In this document: positions 42,810 through 56,828 of the stretch, one piece after another
Numbering within the stretch: the first letter of the stretch is position 1
Layout of the letters: each line of letters opens with the position of its first letter
Assembly: GCF_002575655.3 (NCBI RefSeq)
Contig: NC_053035.3
Location: 500,060,601 to 500,124,600 of the forward strand
DNA length: 64,000 bases
Origin: Aegilops tauschii subsp. strangulata
Taxonomy: Eukaryota; Streptophyta; Magnoliopsida; Poales; Poaceae
Direction: 5' to 3'
The notes under the pieces: generated by a model
The model's input: only the letters and a program-made list of their open reading frames with translations
Told to the model about the DNA's origin: nothing
The model's database searches: none
Made by a program: the position numbers and the translations under genes

Positions 42810-45065
42810 GACCTCGCTTGTCCTCAAGCGGAAGCCGATAACGAAAAATATGTCCACATGTTTAGAGATAGAGGTGTCGATAAAATAAAATACGGACATG
42901 AGGGCATCATGATCATTCTTGTAACAGCAACATACATATATATATATATTGTGATATGATTTCTTATGCTAAAGTAACAATCTATTCACAATGTCAAGTA
43001 TGAATCAGAAACTTCATTGAAAACTAACAAACTATGATCTCGGTCATCGAAGCAATTGCAATTTATCATAACATCGGAAAGAGTCAATATAAGAGCTTTT
43101 CAGCAAGTCCACATACTCAACCATCATTTAGTCTTTCACAATTGCTAACACTCACGCAATACGTATGGGTATGGAGTTTTAATCGGACACAGAGAAAGAT
43201 AGGGGCTTATAGTGTTGCCTCCCAACCTTTACCTCAAGGGTAATGTCAACAATAATAGTTCATGATAACTTACATCCAATTGGATATATATATATATATA
43301 TCAGGATCTTCCAACACAATGTGTTTGCCAAAGGATCAAATGTAAAAAGGAAAGGTGAAGATCACCATGACTCTTGTATAAGGCATAAGACAAAAATAAA
43401 AGATAGGCCCTTCGCAGAGGTTGTCATGTGCTTTTATGGTTGGATGCACAAAATCTTAATGCGAAAGAATGTCACTTTATATTGCCACTTGTGTTAGGGA
43501 CCTTTATTATGTAGTCCGTCGCTTTTATTTCTTCCATATCACAAGATCATATAAAGCTTATTTTCTCCACACTAATAAATCATACATATTTAGAGAGCAA
43601 TTTTTATTGCATGCAACAATGACAACTTACTTGAAGGATCTTACTCAATCCATAGGTAGGTATGGTGGACGCTCATGGCAAAACTAGGTTTAAGGATATT
43701 CGGAAGCACAAGTAGTATCTCTACTTGGTGCAAAGAATTTGGCTAGCATGAGGGGGAAAGGCAAGCTCAACATGTTGGATGATCCATGACAATATACTTT
43801 ATTTTGGATATAAGAAAACATAACCCATTACGTTGTCTTCCTTGTCCAACATCAACTTTTTAGCATGTCATATTTTAATGATTCTCACAATCATAAAAGA
43901 TGTCCAAGATAGTATATTTATATGTGAAAACCTCTCTTTCTTTATTACTTCCTATTAATTGCAACGATGACCAAAACTATGTTTGTCAACTCTCGACAAC
44001 TTTTATTCATCATACTCTTTATATGTGAAGCCACTACTCTTCATAAGGTCAATATGATCTCTTTAATTCTTTTTACTCTTTCTCTACTATTTTATTTTTA
44101 TTCCCTCAAGATCATAGCAAGATAATCAAGCCGTTGACTCAAAACTAATCTTTATTATATATAGCTCACAGACTCGATTACATAGAAGGATCATAAAGCA
44201 AAACTAAAAACTAGATCATACTAAAACTTTATTCTACTAGATCAAGATATAACCAAAAGGATCAAACTAAGAAAAACGGTAAAGATAGGAGTGTGATGGT
44301 GATACGATACCGGGGCACCTCCCCCAAGCTTGGCAGTTGCCAAGGGGAGTGCCCATACCCATGTGATTATGTCTCTTTCTTCGGAGAAGGTGATGAAGGG
44401 ATTGTTGATGACGTAGGCTTGTCGTCCAACATCGAGCGTAGGAGGTGCTCCAACTTACGAATAATGCCATTGAGTGCAGTGTTATGCTCGTGCAACAGAA
44501 TATTTTCACGAGTTAGGTACTTGTTCTGCACCCGAACTATTTCAATCATCTTGAAAGCTTCAATTTCAGTAGGGGTAAGAAGATTGTAATGAGGTTGAAG
44601 GATGTCTTATTCTTCTGCTGCCGGAGCTTGATCCTCTGTGGCCTTCTTGATCCAATCATTCTTGTTGATCTCCCCGGGTTCTTCTCTCTTCAGCTCTATC
44701 TTCATCAGACAAGCATCGTCGCCCTCATTGTTGGAGGAGGGGGACGACATGATGCCTGGCCTTGACAACTCTGGCAGAAAACAAATCGAAACAAAAGTAG
44801 GAGATATTTGCGTGATACGAGGGTCAAAACCTTCGGGAGATTATATAATGAATTTTTACCGACCAAAAGAAGTATCGTGCAAGAAAACGGAGTTCGGAGG
44901 GCACACGAGGTGCCCACGAGGAATGGGGGCGCGCCCTCCACCCTCGTGGATGCCTCGTGTCCTTCCCGGACTACTTCTTATTTTCCTATTTTCTTAAATA
45001 TTCCAAAACGGAGAAAATTGCTATTAGAACTGTTTTGGAGTCGGTTTACTTACCGTACCACATAC
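42810..45065 (-). other. Athila 3' spacer between integrase and LTR
   Basis: About 2.3 kb of AT-rich sequence in the position where some Athila elements carry an envelope-like frame. I see no transmembrane or signal-peptide pattern. A short minus-strand frame near 44549-44367 has leucine-rich coiled-coil character and is unassigned. A second polypurine-like motif is present at 44319-44331. Confidence 0.5.
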
Positions 45066-48000
45066 CTATTCCTTTTCGGAGTCTGAAACGTTCTGGAAAG
45101 TGTCCCTTATGTATTCCTCTGGGGTTACGGTTTCAATGACATTAGTTTCAACATTTATGGGATTACCTGAGATATAATGTTTGATTCTTTGACCGTTCAC
45201 CACCTTTGGATTTGTGCCTTCGAAGTTGTTGATTTTTATGGCACCGGAACAATAGACCTCGTCGATAACGTAAGGAACTTCCCATTTAGAGAGGAGCTTT
45301 CCTGCAAAAAATCTTAAACGAGGGTTGTATATCAAAACATAATCACCTACATTAAACTCACGCTTTTGTATCCTTTTGTCATGCCATCTTTTAACTTTTT
45401 CTTTAAACAGTTTGGCATTCTCATAGGCCTGGGTTCTCCACTCATCACGTGAGCTAATGTCAAATAGTCTCTTCTCACCGGCAAGTTTGAAATCATAATT
45501 GAGCTCTTTAATGGCCCAATATGCCTTATGTTCTAGTTCGAGAGGTAAGTGATATGCTTTTCATTAAACCATTTTATACGGAGACATACCCATATGATTT
45601 TTATATGCAGTTCTATAGGCCCATAATGCATCATCAAGTTTCTTGGACCAATTCTTTCTAGACCTATTAACAGTCTTTTGCAGAATTAATTTAATCTATC
45701 TATTACTCAATTCTACTTGACCACTAGACTACGGGTGGTATGGAGATGCAATTCTATGATTAACGTCATACTTAGCAAGCATTTTACAAAAAGAACCATG
45801 AATAAAATGTGAACCACCATCAGTCATTAAGTATCTAGGGACTCCAAACCCCGAAAAAATAACTTCTTTAAGCATCTTAATAGAGGTGTTATGATCATCA
45901 CTACTAGTTGGAATAGCTTCTACCCACTTAGTAACATAATCAACAATAACTAAAATATGTGTATACCCATTAGAGGAAGGAAACGGTCCCATATAATCAA
46001 AGCACCAAACATCAAATGGTTCAATTACAAGCGAATAGTTCATAGGCATTTCTTGACGTCTACTAATATTACCAATTCTTTGACATTCATCACAAGACAA
46101 GAAAAACTTACGGGCATCTTTGAAGAGAGTAGGCCAATAAAAACCGGATTGCAATACCTTATGTGCAGTTTTGTCTCCAGCATGGTGTCCTCCATAAGCC
46201 TCGGAGTGACACTTGCGTAGGATCTGTTCCTGTTCGTGCTCAGGTACACAACGTCTAATAACACCATCTACTCCTTCTTTATAAAGGTGTGGGTCATCCC
46301 AGAAGTAATGTCTTAAATCATAGAAAAACTTTTTCTTTTGCTGGTATGTGAAACTAGGTGGTATAAATTTAGCAACAATGCAATTAGCATAATCAGCATA
46401 CCATGGAGCAGTACAAGAAGAATTTATGACAGCTAATTGTTCATCGGGAAAGTTATCATCAATAGGTAGTGGGTCATCAAGAACATTCTCTAAACTAGAT
46501 AAGTTGTCTGCAACGGGGTTCTCAGCTCCCTTTCTATCAATAATATGCAAGTCAAATTCTTGTAGTTGGAGAACCCATCTAATAAGTCTAGGTTTAGCAT
46601 CTTTCTTTTCCATAAGATATTTAATAGCAGCATGATCAGTATGAACAGTTACTTTAGAATCAACAATATAAGATCTTAACTTATCACAAGCAAATACAAC
46701 TGCTAAGAATTCCTTTTCAGTAGTAGCATAACTTCTCTGGGCACTGCCTAGAGTTTTACTAGCATATTGAATAACATTTAATTTCTTATCAACTCTTTGT
46801 CCTAGAACAACACCTACAGCACAATCACTAGCATCACACATAATTTCGAAGGGTAAATTCCAATCAGGTGGCTGAATAATAGGTGCAGAAATCAAGGCTT
46901 TCTTAAGTATTTCAAATGCTTGTACACAATCGTCATCAAAGACAAAAGGAGCATCTTTTTGTAAGAGATTAGTCAGAGGCCTAGAAATTTTTGAGAAGTC
47001 TTTAATGAACCTCCTATAAAAACCGGCATGACCAAGGAAACTTCTTATACCTTTAATGTCCTTAGGACACGACATCTTTTCAGTAGCATCAACTTTAGCT
47101 TTATCAACTTCAATACCTCTTTTAGAAATTTTATGCCCCAAGACAATACCTTCATTAACCATAAAGTGGCACTTCTCCCAATTCAAGACAGGATTAGTTT
47201 CTTCACATCTCTGCAAAACTCGATCAAGGTTGCTTAAGCAATCATCAAAAGATGTTCCATATACGAAAAAATCATCCATGAAAACCTGAACAATCTTTTC
47301 ACAAAAGTCAGAGAATATAGCAGTCATACATCTTCGAAAGGTAGCAGGTGCATTGCATAAACCAAAAGGCATATGTCTATAAGAAAAGGTACCGAAAGGT
47401 CAAGTAAAAGTGGTCTTTTCTTGATCCTCTTTTGACACAGGTATTTGAGAGAAACCAGAATAACCGTCTAGAAAGCAAAAATGTGTATGTTTGGATAATC
47501 TTTCTAGCATTTGATCAATAAAAGGTAAAGGGTAATGATCCTTTTTAGTAGCTTTATTTAGTTTGCGAAAATCAATTACCATTCTATAACCTGTAACGAT
47601 TTTTTGTGGGATCAATTCATCTTTATCATGAGGAACAACAATAATACCTCCCTTCTTAGGGACACAATGGAGATGACTTACACACTGACTATCAGCAACG
47701 GGATAAATTATACCTACCTCCAGAAGCTTTAGTATTTCTTTTCTTACCACTTCTTTCATCTTAGGATTTAACCTTCGTTGGTGATCAACAACCGGTTTAG
47801 CGTCTTTCCTATTTTATTTTGTGCTGGCATAGAGTGGGACTAATGCCCTTAAGATCATCAAGATTATATCCAATAGCAGCACGGTGCTTCTTCAGAGTTT
47901 TCAATAATTTCTCTTCTTCGTGCTCTAAAAGGTTAGCACTAATAATAACAGGATATATCTTCTTCTCATCAAGATAAGCATATTTCAGAGTATCAGGTAA

Positions 48001-48331
48001 TGGTTTAAGCTCAGACACGGGATCACCCTTGGGTGGAGGAGGATTCCCTAGAATTTCAACAGGCAAGTTGTGTCTCAAAATGGGTCCTTTTTTAAAGAAT
48101 ACTTCATCTATTTCCCTTCTTTCATTCATAAACATATCATTTTCCTGGTCTTGCAAATATTGTTCTAAAGGATCATTAGGAGGCAAGGCAATAGAAGTAA
48201 GACCATTAATTTCATCTTTACTAGGCAATTCTTTATCACGGGGTTGTCTACGAAATTTAGCAAAATTAAAATCATGAGACATATCCCCTAAACCAATAGT
48301 AACAACATCCTTTTTGCAATCTATCTTAGCA
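45066..48331 (-). pseudogene. Athila pol: reverse transcriptase, RNase H and integrase, several stops
   Basis: The frame is largely open in segments 48282-47809, 47759-47403, 47399-45729 and 45335-45066. Reverse transcriptase contains the catalytic FMDDFFVYG. RNase H has CDASDCAVG and [11 protein letters not shown]. The integrase finger is [13 protein letters not shown]...CDECQR (HHCC), followed by the core with FDYMGP and TDGGSHF. Stops interrupt it at 47402-47400 (TGA) and between 45335 and 45729, where at least three are visible. The C-terminal integrase part with LIYNPRLRFF is recognisable. Not functional as it stands. Confidence 0.9.
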
Positions 48332-48336
48332 TTAAC

Positions 48337-50037
48337 TGTTGGAAATATGCCCTAGAGGCAATAATAAAATGGTTATTATTGTATTTCCTTGTTCATGATA
48401 ATTGGCTATTGTTCATGCTATAATTGTATTAACTGGACACCGTAATACATGTGTGAATACATAGACCACAACATGTCCCTAGTGAGCCTCTAGTTGGCTA
48501 GCTCGTTGATCAATAGATGGTTATGGTTTCCTGACCATGGACATTAGATGTCATTGATAACGGGATCACATCATTAGGAGAATGATGTGATGGACAAGAC
48601 CCAATCCTAAGCATAGCACAAGATCGTGTAGTTCGTTTGCTAAAAGCTTTTCTAATGTCAAGTATCATTTCCTTAGACCATGAGATTGTGCAACTCCCGG
48701 ATACCGTAGGAATGCTTTGGGTGTACCAAACGTCACAACATAACTGGGTGGCTATAAAGGTGCACTACAGGTATCTCCGAATGTGTCTGTTGGGTTGGTA
48801 CGAATCGAGACTGGGATTTGTCACTCCGTATGACGGAGAGGTATCTCTGGGCCCACTCGGTAATGCATCATCATAATGAGCTCAATATGACTAAGCAGTT
48901 AGTCATGGGATCATGCATTACGGAATGAGTAAAGTGACTTGCCGGTAACGAGATTGAACGAGGTATTGGGATACCGACGATCGAATCTCGGGCAAGTAAC
49001 ATACCGATTGACAAAGGGAATTGAATACGGGATTGATCGAATCCCCGACATCGTGGTTCATCCGATGAGATCATCGTGGAACATGTGGGAGCCAATATGG
49101 GTATCCAGATCCCGCTATTGGTTATTGGCCGGAGAGGTGTCTCAGTCATGTCTGCATGGTTCCCGAACCCGTAGGGTCTACACACTTAAGGTTCGGTGAT
49201 GCTAGAGTTGTTATGGGAAATAGTATGTGGTTACCGAAGGTTGTTCGGAGTCCCGGATGAGATCCCGGACGTGACGAGGAACTCCGGAGTGGTCCGGAGG
49301 TGAAGATCGATATATTGGACGAAGGGTATTGGAGTCCGGAATTGTTCTGGGAGTACCGGGTGACGACCAGCGTGACCGAAAGGTTTTTCGGAGGCCCCGG
49401 CAAGCGTTGGGGGGCCTTATGGGCCAAGGGGAGGGGGCACACCAGCCCACTAAGGGGCTGTGCGCCCCTCCCACACCCTCTCACGTAACCTGGAGAGGTG
49501 GGGGCGCCTCCCCTAGGGCAGCCACCCCTCCCGGCTTGGGGGGCAAGTTTCCTAGGGCGCCTCCCCTCCCCTAGGGCGCCTCCTCCACCTCCCTTCCCCC
49601 TATATATAGTGAGGGGGAGAGAGGGCAGCTGCACCCTTCCCCAGGCGCAGCCCTCTCCTCCTCCAACTGCTCCTCCTCCTCCGTAGTGCTTTGTGAAGCT
49701 CTGCCGGAGAACCACGAGCTCCATCGCCACCATGCCGTCGTGCTGCTGGAGTTCTCCCTCAACTTCTCCTCTCCCCTTGCTGGATCAAGAAGGAGGAGAC
49801 GTCCCCGGGCTGTACGTGTGTTGAACGCGGAGGTGCCGTCCGTTCGGCACTTGGATCGGATCTTCCGCAATTTGAATCGCCGCGAGTACGACTCCATCAA
49901 CCGCGTTCTTGTAACACTTCCGCTTGGCAATCTTCAAGGGTATGAAGATGCACTCCCTCTCTCTCGTTGCTAGCATCTCCTAGATTGATCTTGGTGACAC
50001 GTAGGAAAATTTTGGATTATTACTACGTTCCCCAATA
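48337..50037 (+). repeat. 5' LTR of the decayed Copia element
   Basis: About 1701 bp, with a TATA-like tatatatag near 49600-49609. The last base pair before the primer site is changed from CA to TA. Confidence 0.9.
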
Positions 50038-50055
50038 GTGGTATCAGAGCTAGGT
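50038..50055 (+). promoter_or_regulatory. tRNA primer-binding site of the decayed Copia
   Basis: gtggtatcagagctagg directly follows the LTR, the usual initiator-Met tRNA complement of plant Copia elements. Confidence 0.85.
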
Positions 50056-51353
50056 CTATGTGTAGATTCTATGCACGAGTAGAACACAAAGTAGTTGTGG
50101 GCGATGATTTGGTCAATTTGCTTGCCGTTACTAGTCTTATCTTGATTCGGCGGCATTGTGGGATGAAGCGGCCCGGACCGACCTTACACGTACTCTTACG
50201 TGAAATAGGTTCCACCGACTGACATGCACTTGATGCATAAGGTGGCTAGCGGGTGTCTGTCTCTCCCACTTTAGTCGGATCGGATTCGATGAAAAGGGTC
50301 CTTATGAAGGGTAAATAGAAATTGGCATATCACCATTGTGGTTTTGCGTAGGTAAGAAACTTTCTTGCTAGAAACCCATAGCAGCCACCTAAAACATGCA
50401 ACAACAATTAGAGGACGTCTAACTTGTTTTTGCAGGGTATGCTATGTGATGTGATATGGCCAAAAGGATGTGATGAATTATATATATGTGATGTATGAGA
50501 TTGATCATGTTCTTGTAATAGGAATCATGACTTGCATGTCGATGAGTATGACAACCGGCAGGAGCCATAGGAGTTGTCTTAATTTATTGTATGACCTGCA
50601 TGTCAATGAAAAACGCCACGTAATTACTTTACTTTATTGCTAACCGTTAGCCATAGTAGTAGAAGTAATAGTTGGCGAGACAACTTCATGAAGACACGAT
50701 GATGGAGATCATGATGATGGAGATCATGGTGTCATGCCGGTGACGAAGGTGATCATGCCACGCCTCGAAGATGGAGATCAAAGGCGCAAGATGATATTGG
50801 CCATATCATGTCACTTTATGATTTGCATGTGATGTTTGTCATGTTTACATCTTATTTTCTTAGAACGACGGTAGCATAAATAAGATGATCCCTCACTAAA
50901 ATTTCAAGAAACGTGTTCCCCCTAACTGTGCACCATTGGGAAGGTTCGTTGTTTCCAAGCACCACGTGATGATCGGGGGTGATAGATTCTAACGTTCGAA
51001 TACAACGGGTGTAAGCCAGATTTACACATGCAAAACACTTAGGTTGACTTGACGAGGCCAGAATGTACAGACATGGCCTCGGAACACGAGAGACCGAAAG
51101 GTCGAACATGAGTCGTATAGTAGATACGATCAACACGGAGATGTTCACCGTTCATGACTAGTCTGTATCACGTGATGATCGGACACGGCCTAGTCGATTT
51201 GGATCATGTATCACTTAGATGACTAGAGGGATGTCTATCTGAGTGGGAGTTCATTAAATAATTTGATTAGATGAACTTAATTATCATGAACATAGTCAAA
51301 AGGTCTTTGCAAATTATGTCGTAGCTCACGCTTTGGTTCTGCTGTTTTAGATA

Positions 51354-53999
51354 TGTTCCTAGAGAAAATTTAGTTGAAAGTTGATAGTAGCAATTATGCG
51401 GACTAGGTCCGTAAACCGAGGATTGTCCTCATTGCTGCGCAGAAGGATTATGTCCTTAATGCACCGCTGAGTGTGCTGAACCTCGAGCGTCGGTTGTGGA
51501 TGTTGCGAACATCTGACATACACGTTTTGATGACTACATGATAGTTCTGTGCGTAATGCTAAATGGTTTAGAATTGAGGCACCAAAGACGTTTTTGAAAC
51601 ATCGCAGAACATATGAGATGTTCAAAGGACTGAAATTGGGATTTTAGGCTAGTGCCTACGTCAAGAGGTATGAGACCTCTGACAAGTTTCTTAAGCCTGC
51701 AAATCATACCACATGGGCAAGATGACTGAAAGGCCTCGTTTTCAGTAAGATGGAACAAGAAAGCAACTTGTTGGAAGTAATACATTTTGATGTGTGCAGT
51801 CCAATGAGTGCTGAGGCACGCAGTGGATATCGTTATGTTCTTACTTCACAGATGATTTGAGTAGATGCTAAGTATATTTACTTGATGAAACACAAGTCTG
51901 AATTATTGAAAGGTTCAAGTAATTTCAGAGTGAAGTTGAAGATTGTCGTGACAAGAGGACAAAATGTCTATGATATGATCATAGAGATGAATATCTGAGT
52001 TACGAGTTTGGCACACAATTAAGACATTGTGGAAATTGTTTCACGACTAATACCACCTGGAACACCATAGAGTGATGGTGTGTCCGAACATCATAGCTGC
52101 ACCCTATTGGATGTGGTGCATACCATGATGTCTCTTATCGAATTACCACTATCGTTTATGGGTTAGGCATTAGAGACAACCGCATTCACTTTAAATAGGG
52201 CACCACGTAATTCCGTTGAGATGACACCGTATGAACTATGGTTTAGAGAAACCTAAGCTGTCATTTCTTAAAAGTTTGGGGCTGTGACGCTTATGTGAAA
52301 AAGGTTTAGCCTGATAAGCTCGAACCCAAAGCGGATAAATGCATCTTCATAGGACACCCAAAACAGTTGGGTATACCTCCTATTTCGGATCCGGAAGCAA
52401 AAGTGATTGTTTCTAGAAATGGGTCCTTTCTCGAGGAAAAGTTTCTCTCGAAAGAATTGAGTGGGAGGATGGTGGAGACTTGATGAGGTTATTGAACCGT
52501 CACTTCAACTAGTGTGTAGCAGGGCACAAGAAGTTGTTCCTGTGACGCCTACACCAATTGAAGTGGAAGCTTATGATAGTGATCATGAAACTTCGGATCA
52601 AGTCACTACCAAACCTCGTAGGTCGACAAGGATGCGTACTACTTCAGAGTGGTACGTAATCCTGTCTTGGAAGCCATGTTGCTAGACAACAATGAACCTA
52701 CGAGCTATGGAGAAGCGATGGTGGGCCTGGATTCCGACAAATGGCTCGAGGACATAAAATCCGAGATAGGACCCATGTATGAGAACAAAGTATGGACTTT
52801 GGTGGACTTGCCCGATGATTGGCAAGCCATTGAGAATAAATGGATCTTTAAGAAGAAGACAGACGCTGATGGTAATGTCACCATTTATGAAGCTCGACTT
52901 GTCTCAAAGAAGTTTCCGGCAAGTTCAAGGAGTTGACTGTGATGAGACTTTCTCAGTCATAGCGATGCTAAAGTCTGTTAGAATTATGTTAGCAGTTGCT
53001 GCATTTTCATTTACGAAATCTGGCAGATGGATGTCAAAACAAAGTTTCCTTGACGGTTTCCGATAGGAAAGGCTGTATGTGATACAACCAGAAGGTTTTG
53101 TCGATCCTAAAAGATGCTAACAAGTATGCAAAGCTCCAGCAATCCTTCTAAGGACTGGAGTAAGCATCTCGGAGTTGGAATATACGCTTTGATGAGATGA
53201 TCAAAGATTTTGGTTTTATACAAAGTTTATGAGAAACTTGTATTTCCAAAGAAGTGAGTGTGAGCACTATAGAATTTCTGATGAGTATATGTTGTTGACA
53301 TATTGTTGATCAGAAATGATGTAGAATTTCTGGAAAGCATATAGGGTTATTTGAAAAGTGTTTTTCAATGGAAAACCTAGATTAAGCTACTTGAACATTG
53401 AGCATCAAGATCTATAAGGATAGATAAAAAACGCTTAATAGTACTTTCAAATGAATACATACCGTGACAAGATTTTGAAGGAGTTCAAATAGATCAGCAA
53501 GGAAGGAGTTCTTGGCTGTGTTATAAGGTGTGAGCATTGAGTAAGACTCAAGATCTGACCATGGCAGAAGAGAGAGAAAGGACGAAGGTCGTCCCCTATG
53601 CTTTAGACGTAGGCTCTACAGTATGCTGTGCTGTGTACCGCACCTGAAGTGTGCCTTGCCATGAGTCAATCAAGTGGTACAAGAGTGATCCAGGAATGGA
53701 TCACATGACAGCGGTCAAACTTATCCTTAGTAACTAGTGGACTAAGGAATTTTCTCGATTATGGAGGTGGTAAAAGAGTTCGTCGTAAAGTGTTACGTTG
53801 ATGCAAACTTTGACACTAATCCGGATGACTTTGAGTAGTAAATCGGATTCGTATAGTAGAGCAGTTATTTGGAATAGCTCCAAGTAGCGCATGGTAGCTG
53901 CATCTACAAGATGACATAGAGATTTGTAAAGCACACACGGATCTGAAAGGTTCAGACCCGTTGACTAATAACCTCTCTCACAAGTGAGATATGATCAAA
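51354..53999 (+). pseudogene. Decayed Copia polyprotein remnant
   Basis: Scattered pieces are recognisable against the intact polyprotein: a gag start near 51354, integrase core near 51770-52150, linker and reverse transcriptase start near 52460-52936 (an AIENKWIFKKKTDADGNVT stretch), and RNase H near 53760-53960. Frames shift repeatedly and stops are common. The segment between gag and integrase is mostly deleted. Confidence 0.85.
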
Positions 54000-54059
54000 C
54001 CCCATGGGTGTTGGATTCATTACAATCACATAGTGATGTGAACTAGATTATTGACTCTA

Positions 54060-54074
54060 GTGCAAGTGGGAGAC
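54060..54074 (+). promoter_or_regulatory. Polypurine tract of the decayed Copia
   Basis: gtgcaagtgggagac next to the 3' LTR, identical to the tract of the intact Copia. Confidence 0.85.
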
Positions 54075-55825
54075 TGTTGGAAATATGCCCTAGAGGCAAT
54101 AATAAAATGGTTATTATTGTATTTCCTTGTTCATGATAATTGTCTATTGTTCATGCTATAATTGTATTAACTGGAAACCATAATACATCTGTGAATACAT
54201 AGACCACAACATGTCCCTAGTGAGCCTCTAGTTGGCTAGCTCGTTGATCAATAGATGGTTATGGTTTCCTGACCATGGACATTAGATGTCATTGATAACG
54301 GGATCACATCATTAGGAGAATGATGTGATGGACAAGACCCAATCCTAAGCATAGCACAAGATCGTGTAGTTCGTTTGCTAAAAGCTTTTCTAATGTCAAG
54401 TATTATTTCCTTAGACCATGAGATTGTGCAACTCCCGGATACCGTAGGAATGCTTTGGGTATACCAAACGTCACAACGTAACTGGGTGGCTATAAAGGTG
54501 CACTACAGGTATCTCCGAAAGTGTCTGTTGGGTTGGTATGAATCGACACTGGGATTTGTCACTCCGTATGACGGAGAGGTATCTCTGGGCCCACTCGGTA
54601 ATGCATCATCATAATGAGCTCAATATGACTAAGCAGTTAGTGACAGGATCATGCATTACGGAACGAGTAAAGTGACTTGCCGGTAATGAGATTGAACGAG
54701 GTATTGGGATACCGACGATCGAATCTCGGGCAAGTAACATACCGATTGACAAAGGGAACTGAATACGGGATTGATCGAATCCCCAACATCGTGGTTCATC
54801 CGATGAGATCATCATGGAACATGTGGGAGCCAATATGGGTATCCAGATCCCGCTATTGGTTATTGGCTGGAGAGGTGTCTCGGTCATGTCTGCATGGTTC
54901 CCGAACCCGTAGGGTCTACACACTTAAGGTTCGGTGACGCTAGAGTTGTTATGGGAAATAGTATGTGGTTACCGAAGGTTGTTCGGAGTCCCGGATGAGA
55001 TCCCGGACGTGACGAGGAACTCCGGAATGGTCCGGAGGTGAAGATCGATATATTGGACGAAGGGTATTGGAGTCCGAAATTGTTCTGGGAGTACCGGGTG
55101 ACGACCAGCGTGACCGAAAGGTGTTTCGGAGGCCCCGGCAAGCGTTGGGGGGCCTTATGGGCCAAGGGGAGGGGGCACACCAGCCCACTAAGGGGCTGTG
55201 CGCCCCTCCCACCCCCTCTCATGTAACCTGGAGAGGTGGGGGCGCCTCCCCTAGGGCAGCCACCCATCCCGGCTTGGGGGGGCAAGTTTCCTAGGGGTGG
55301 GGGCGCCCAAACCCATCTAGGGTTTCCCCTGTGGCCGCCGCCCCTCCCCTAGGGAACCCTAGGGCGCCTCCTCCACCTCCCTTCCCCCTATATATAGTGA
55401 GGGGGAGACAGGGCAGCTGCACCCTTCCCCAGGCGCAGCCCTCTCCTCCTCCAACTGCTCCTCCTCCTCCGTAGTGCTTAGTGAAGCAATGCCGGAGAAC
55501 CACGAGCTCCATCGCCACCATGCCGTCGTGCTGCTGGAGTTCTCCCTCAACTTCTCCTCTCCCCTTGCTGGATCAAGAAGGAGGAGACGTCCCCGGGCTG
55601 TACGTGTGTTGAACGCGGAGGTGCCGTCCGTTCGGCACTTGGATCGGATCTTCCGCGATTTGAATCTCCGCGAGTACGACTCCATCAACCGCGTTCTTGT
55701 AACGCTTCCGCTTAGCAATCTTCAAGGGTATGAAGATGCACTCCCTCTCTCTCGTTGCTAGCATCTCCTAGATTGATCTTGGTGACACGTAGGAAAATTT
55801 TGAATTATTACTACGTTCCCCAACA
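54075..55825 (+). repeat. 3' LTR of the decayed Copia element
   Basis: 1751 bp. It differs from the 5' LTR by many substitutions and by a GC-rich insertion of about 50 bp near 55295-55350. Confidence 0.9.
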
Positions 55826-55830
55826 TTAAC

Positions 55831-56250
55831 AGTATTCAAGAAGGGTCTACCAAATATAATGGGACAAAAATTTTCTTGTGGGGAAGCAAGAACAAGAAAA
55901 TTAGTAGGATATTTAATTTTCCCACACAAGACATCAACATCTCTAACAATCCCAACTGGTGAAATAGTATCTCTATTGGCAAGCTTAATTGTAACATCAA
56001 TACCTACTAGCTCAGCAGGTGCAATATCATGCATAATTTCTTCGTATAAAGAATGAGGTATTGCACTCGCACTAGCACCCATATCACATAAGCCATGATA
56101 ACAATGATCTCCTATTTTAACAGAAATAACAGGCATGCCTACAACAAGTCTATGTTTATTTTTGGTATCGGGTCTAGCAATTCTAGCAGCTTCATCACAG
56201 AAGTAAATAACATGCCCATCAATATTATCAACCAAGAGATCTTTAACCAT
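55831..56250 (-). pseudogene. Athila protease fragment
   Basis: Aspartic protease region with the active-site stretch CDMGASASAIP (Met where Leu is more common) and a later FGRPFLNT. It runs to the Copia insertion point and continues at 48331 on the other side in the same frame. Confidence 0.85.
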
Positions 56251-56339
56251 AGCAATACTAGGTTCGACTTTAATTCAATGGTCTTCATCATAAAAGAACC
56301 AGTACAAGAAGTATCGAGCGTGGAGCGATTATTGAGAGC

Positions 56340-56828
56340 TCATGATTGGGGGCATGAATATAACATTGACTTAAGCCTCCCCCAAGCTTGAGCGATACTT
56401 TCTCCTTCGCGAGGCCAAAAATTATATATATAATTACGATCACGATGAACCAGATGCATAGGATAAAACTTCTGATGAAATTCCAATTTCAATCGGTTGT
56501 AGTTCCATGATCCAATATCATCACATAGCCTAAACCATGTTAATGCCTTTCCCTTCAAAGATAAAGGGAAGACCTTCTTCTTGATAACATCCTCGGGCAT
56601 ACCTGCAAGCTTAAATAATCCACAAACTTCATCCACATAGATTAGGTGCAAATCAGGATGCAATGTTCCATCTCCTGTAAAAGGATTAGCTAGCAGTTTC
56701 TCTATCATACCCGAAGGAATTTCAAAGTAAACATTTTCAGTAGGTTCAGTAGGTTGAGGAGCAACTCTTTTCTCCACTGGTCGGGGTGAAGATACCCCGA
56801 ACAAGCCCCTCAAAGGATTACTTTCCAT
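56340..56828 (-). pseudogene. Athila gag, N-terminal part
   Basis: 162 codons from ATG 56828, with the retrotransposon gag core (FTGDGTLHPDLHL, VFPLSLKGKALTWF, EFHQKFYP). It ends early by a one-base insertion in a C-run near 56347. The remainder of gag, including any zinc knuckle, is missing before the protease at 56250. Confidence 0.88.

Larger units (their letters stand above)
48337..55825 (+). mobile_element. Decayed BARE1/WIS/Angela-type Copia element nested in Athila
   Basis: LTRs 48337-50037 and 54075-55825 (start TGTTGGAAATATGCCC, right end CCCCAACA; the left LTR ends in a mutated CCCCAATA). The 5-bp duplication TTAAC flanks it (48332-48336 and 55826-55830). The interior is about 4.0 kb, short of the 5.3 kb in the intact relative. 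It has lost much of gag and protease and carries many indels. Its LTRs are more diverged than those of the intact Copia, and the right LTR has extra GC-rich sequence near 55295-55350, so it is older. Confidence 0.93.

Noticed and set aside
42810..45065. Envelope-like gene in the Athila element
   Set aside because: The position is right, but no signal peptide, transmembrane segment or long frame is visible.
52461..53066. Separate small genes in the decayed Copia interior
   Set aside because: They are frameshifted pieces of the polyprotein, matching the intact copy in order.
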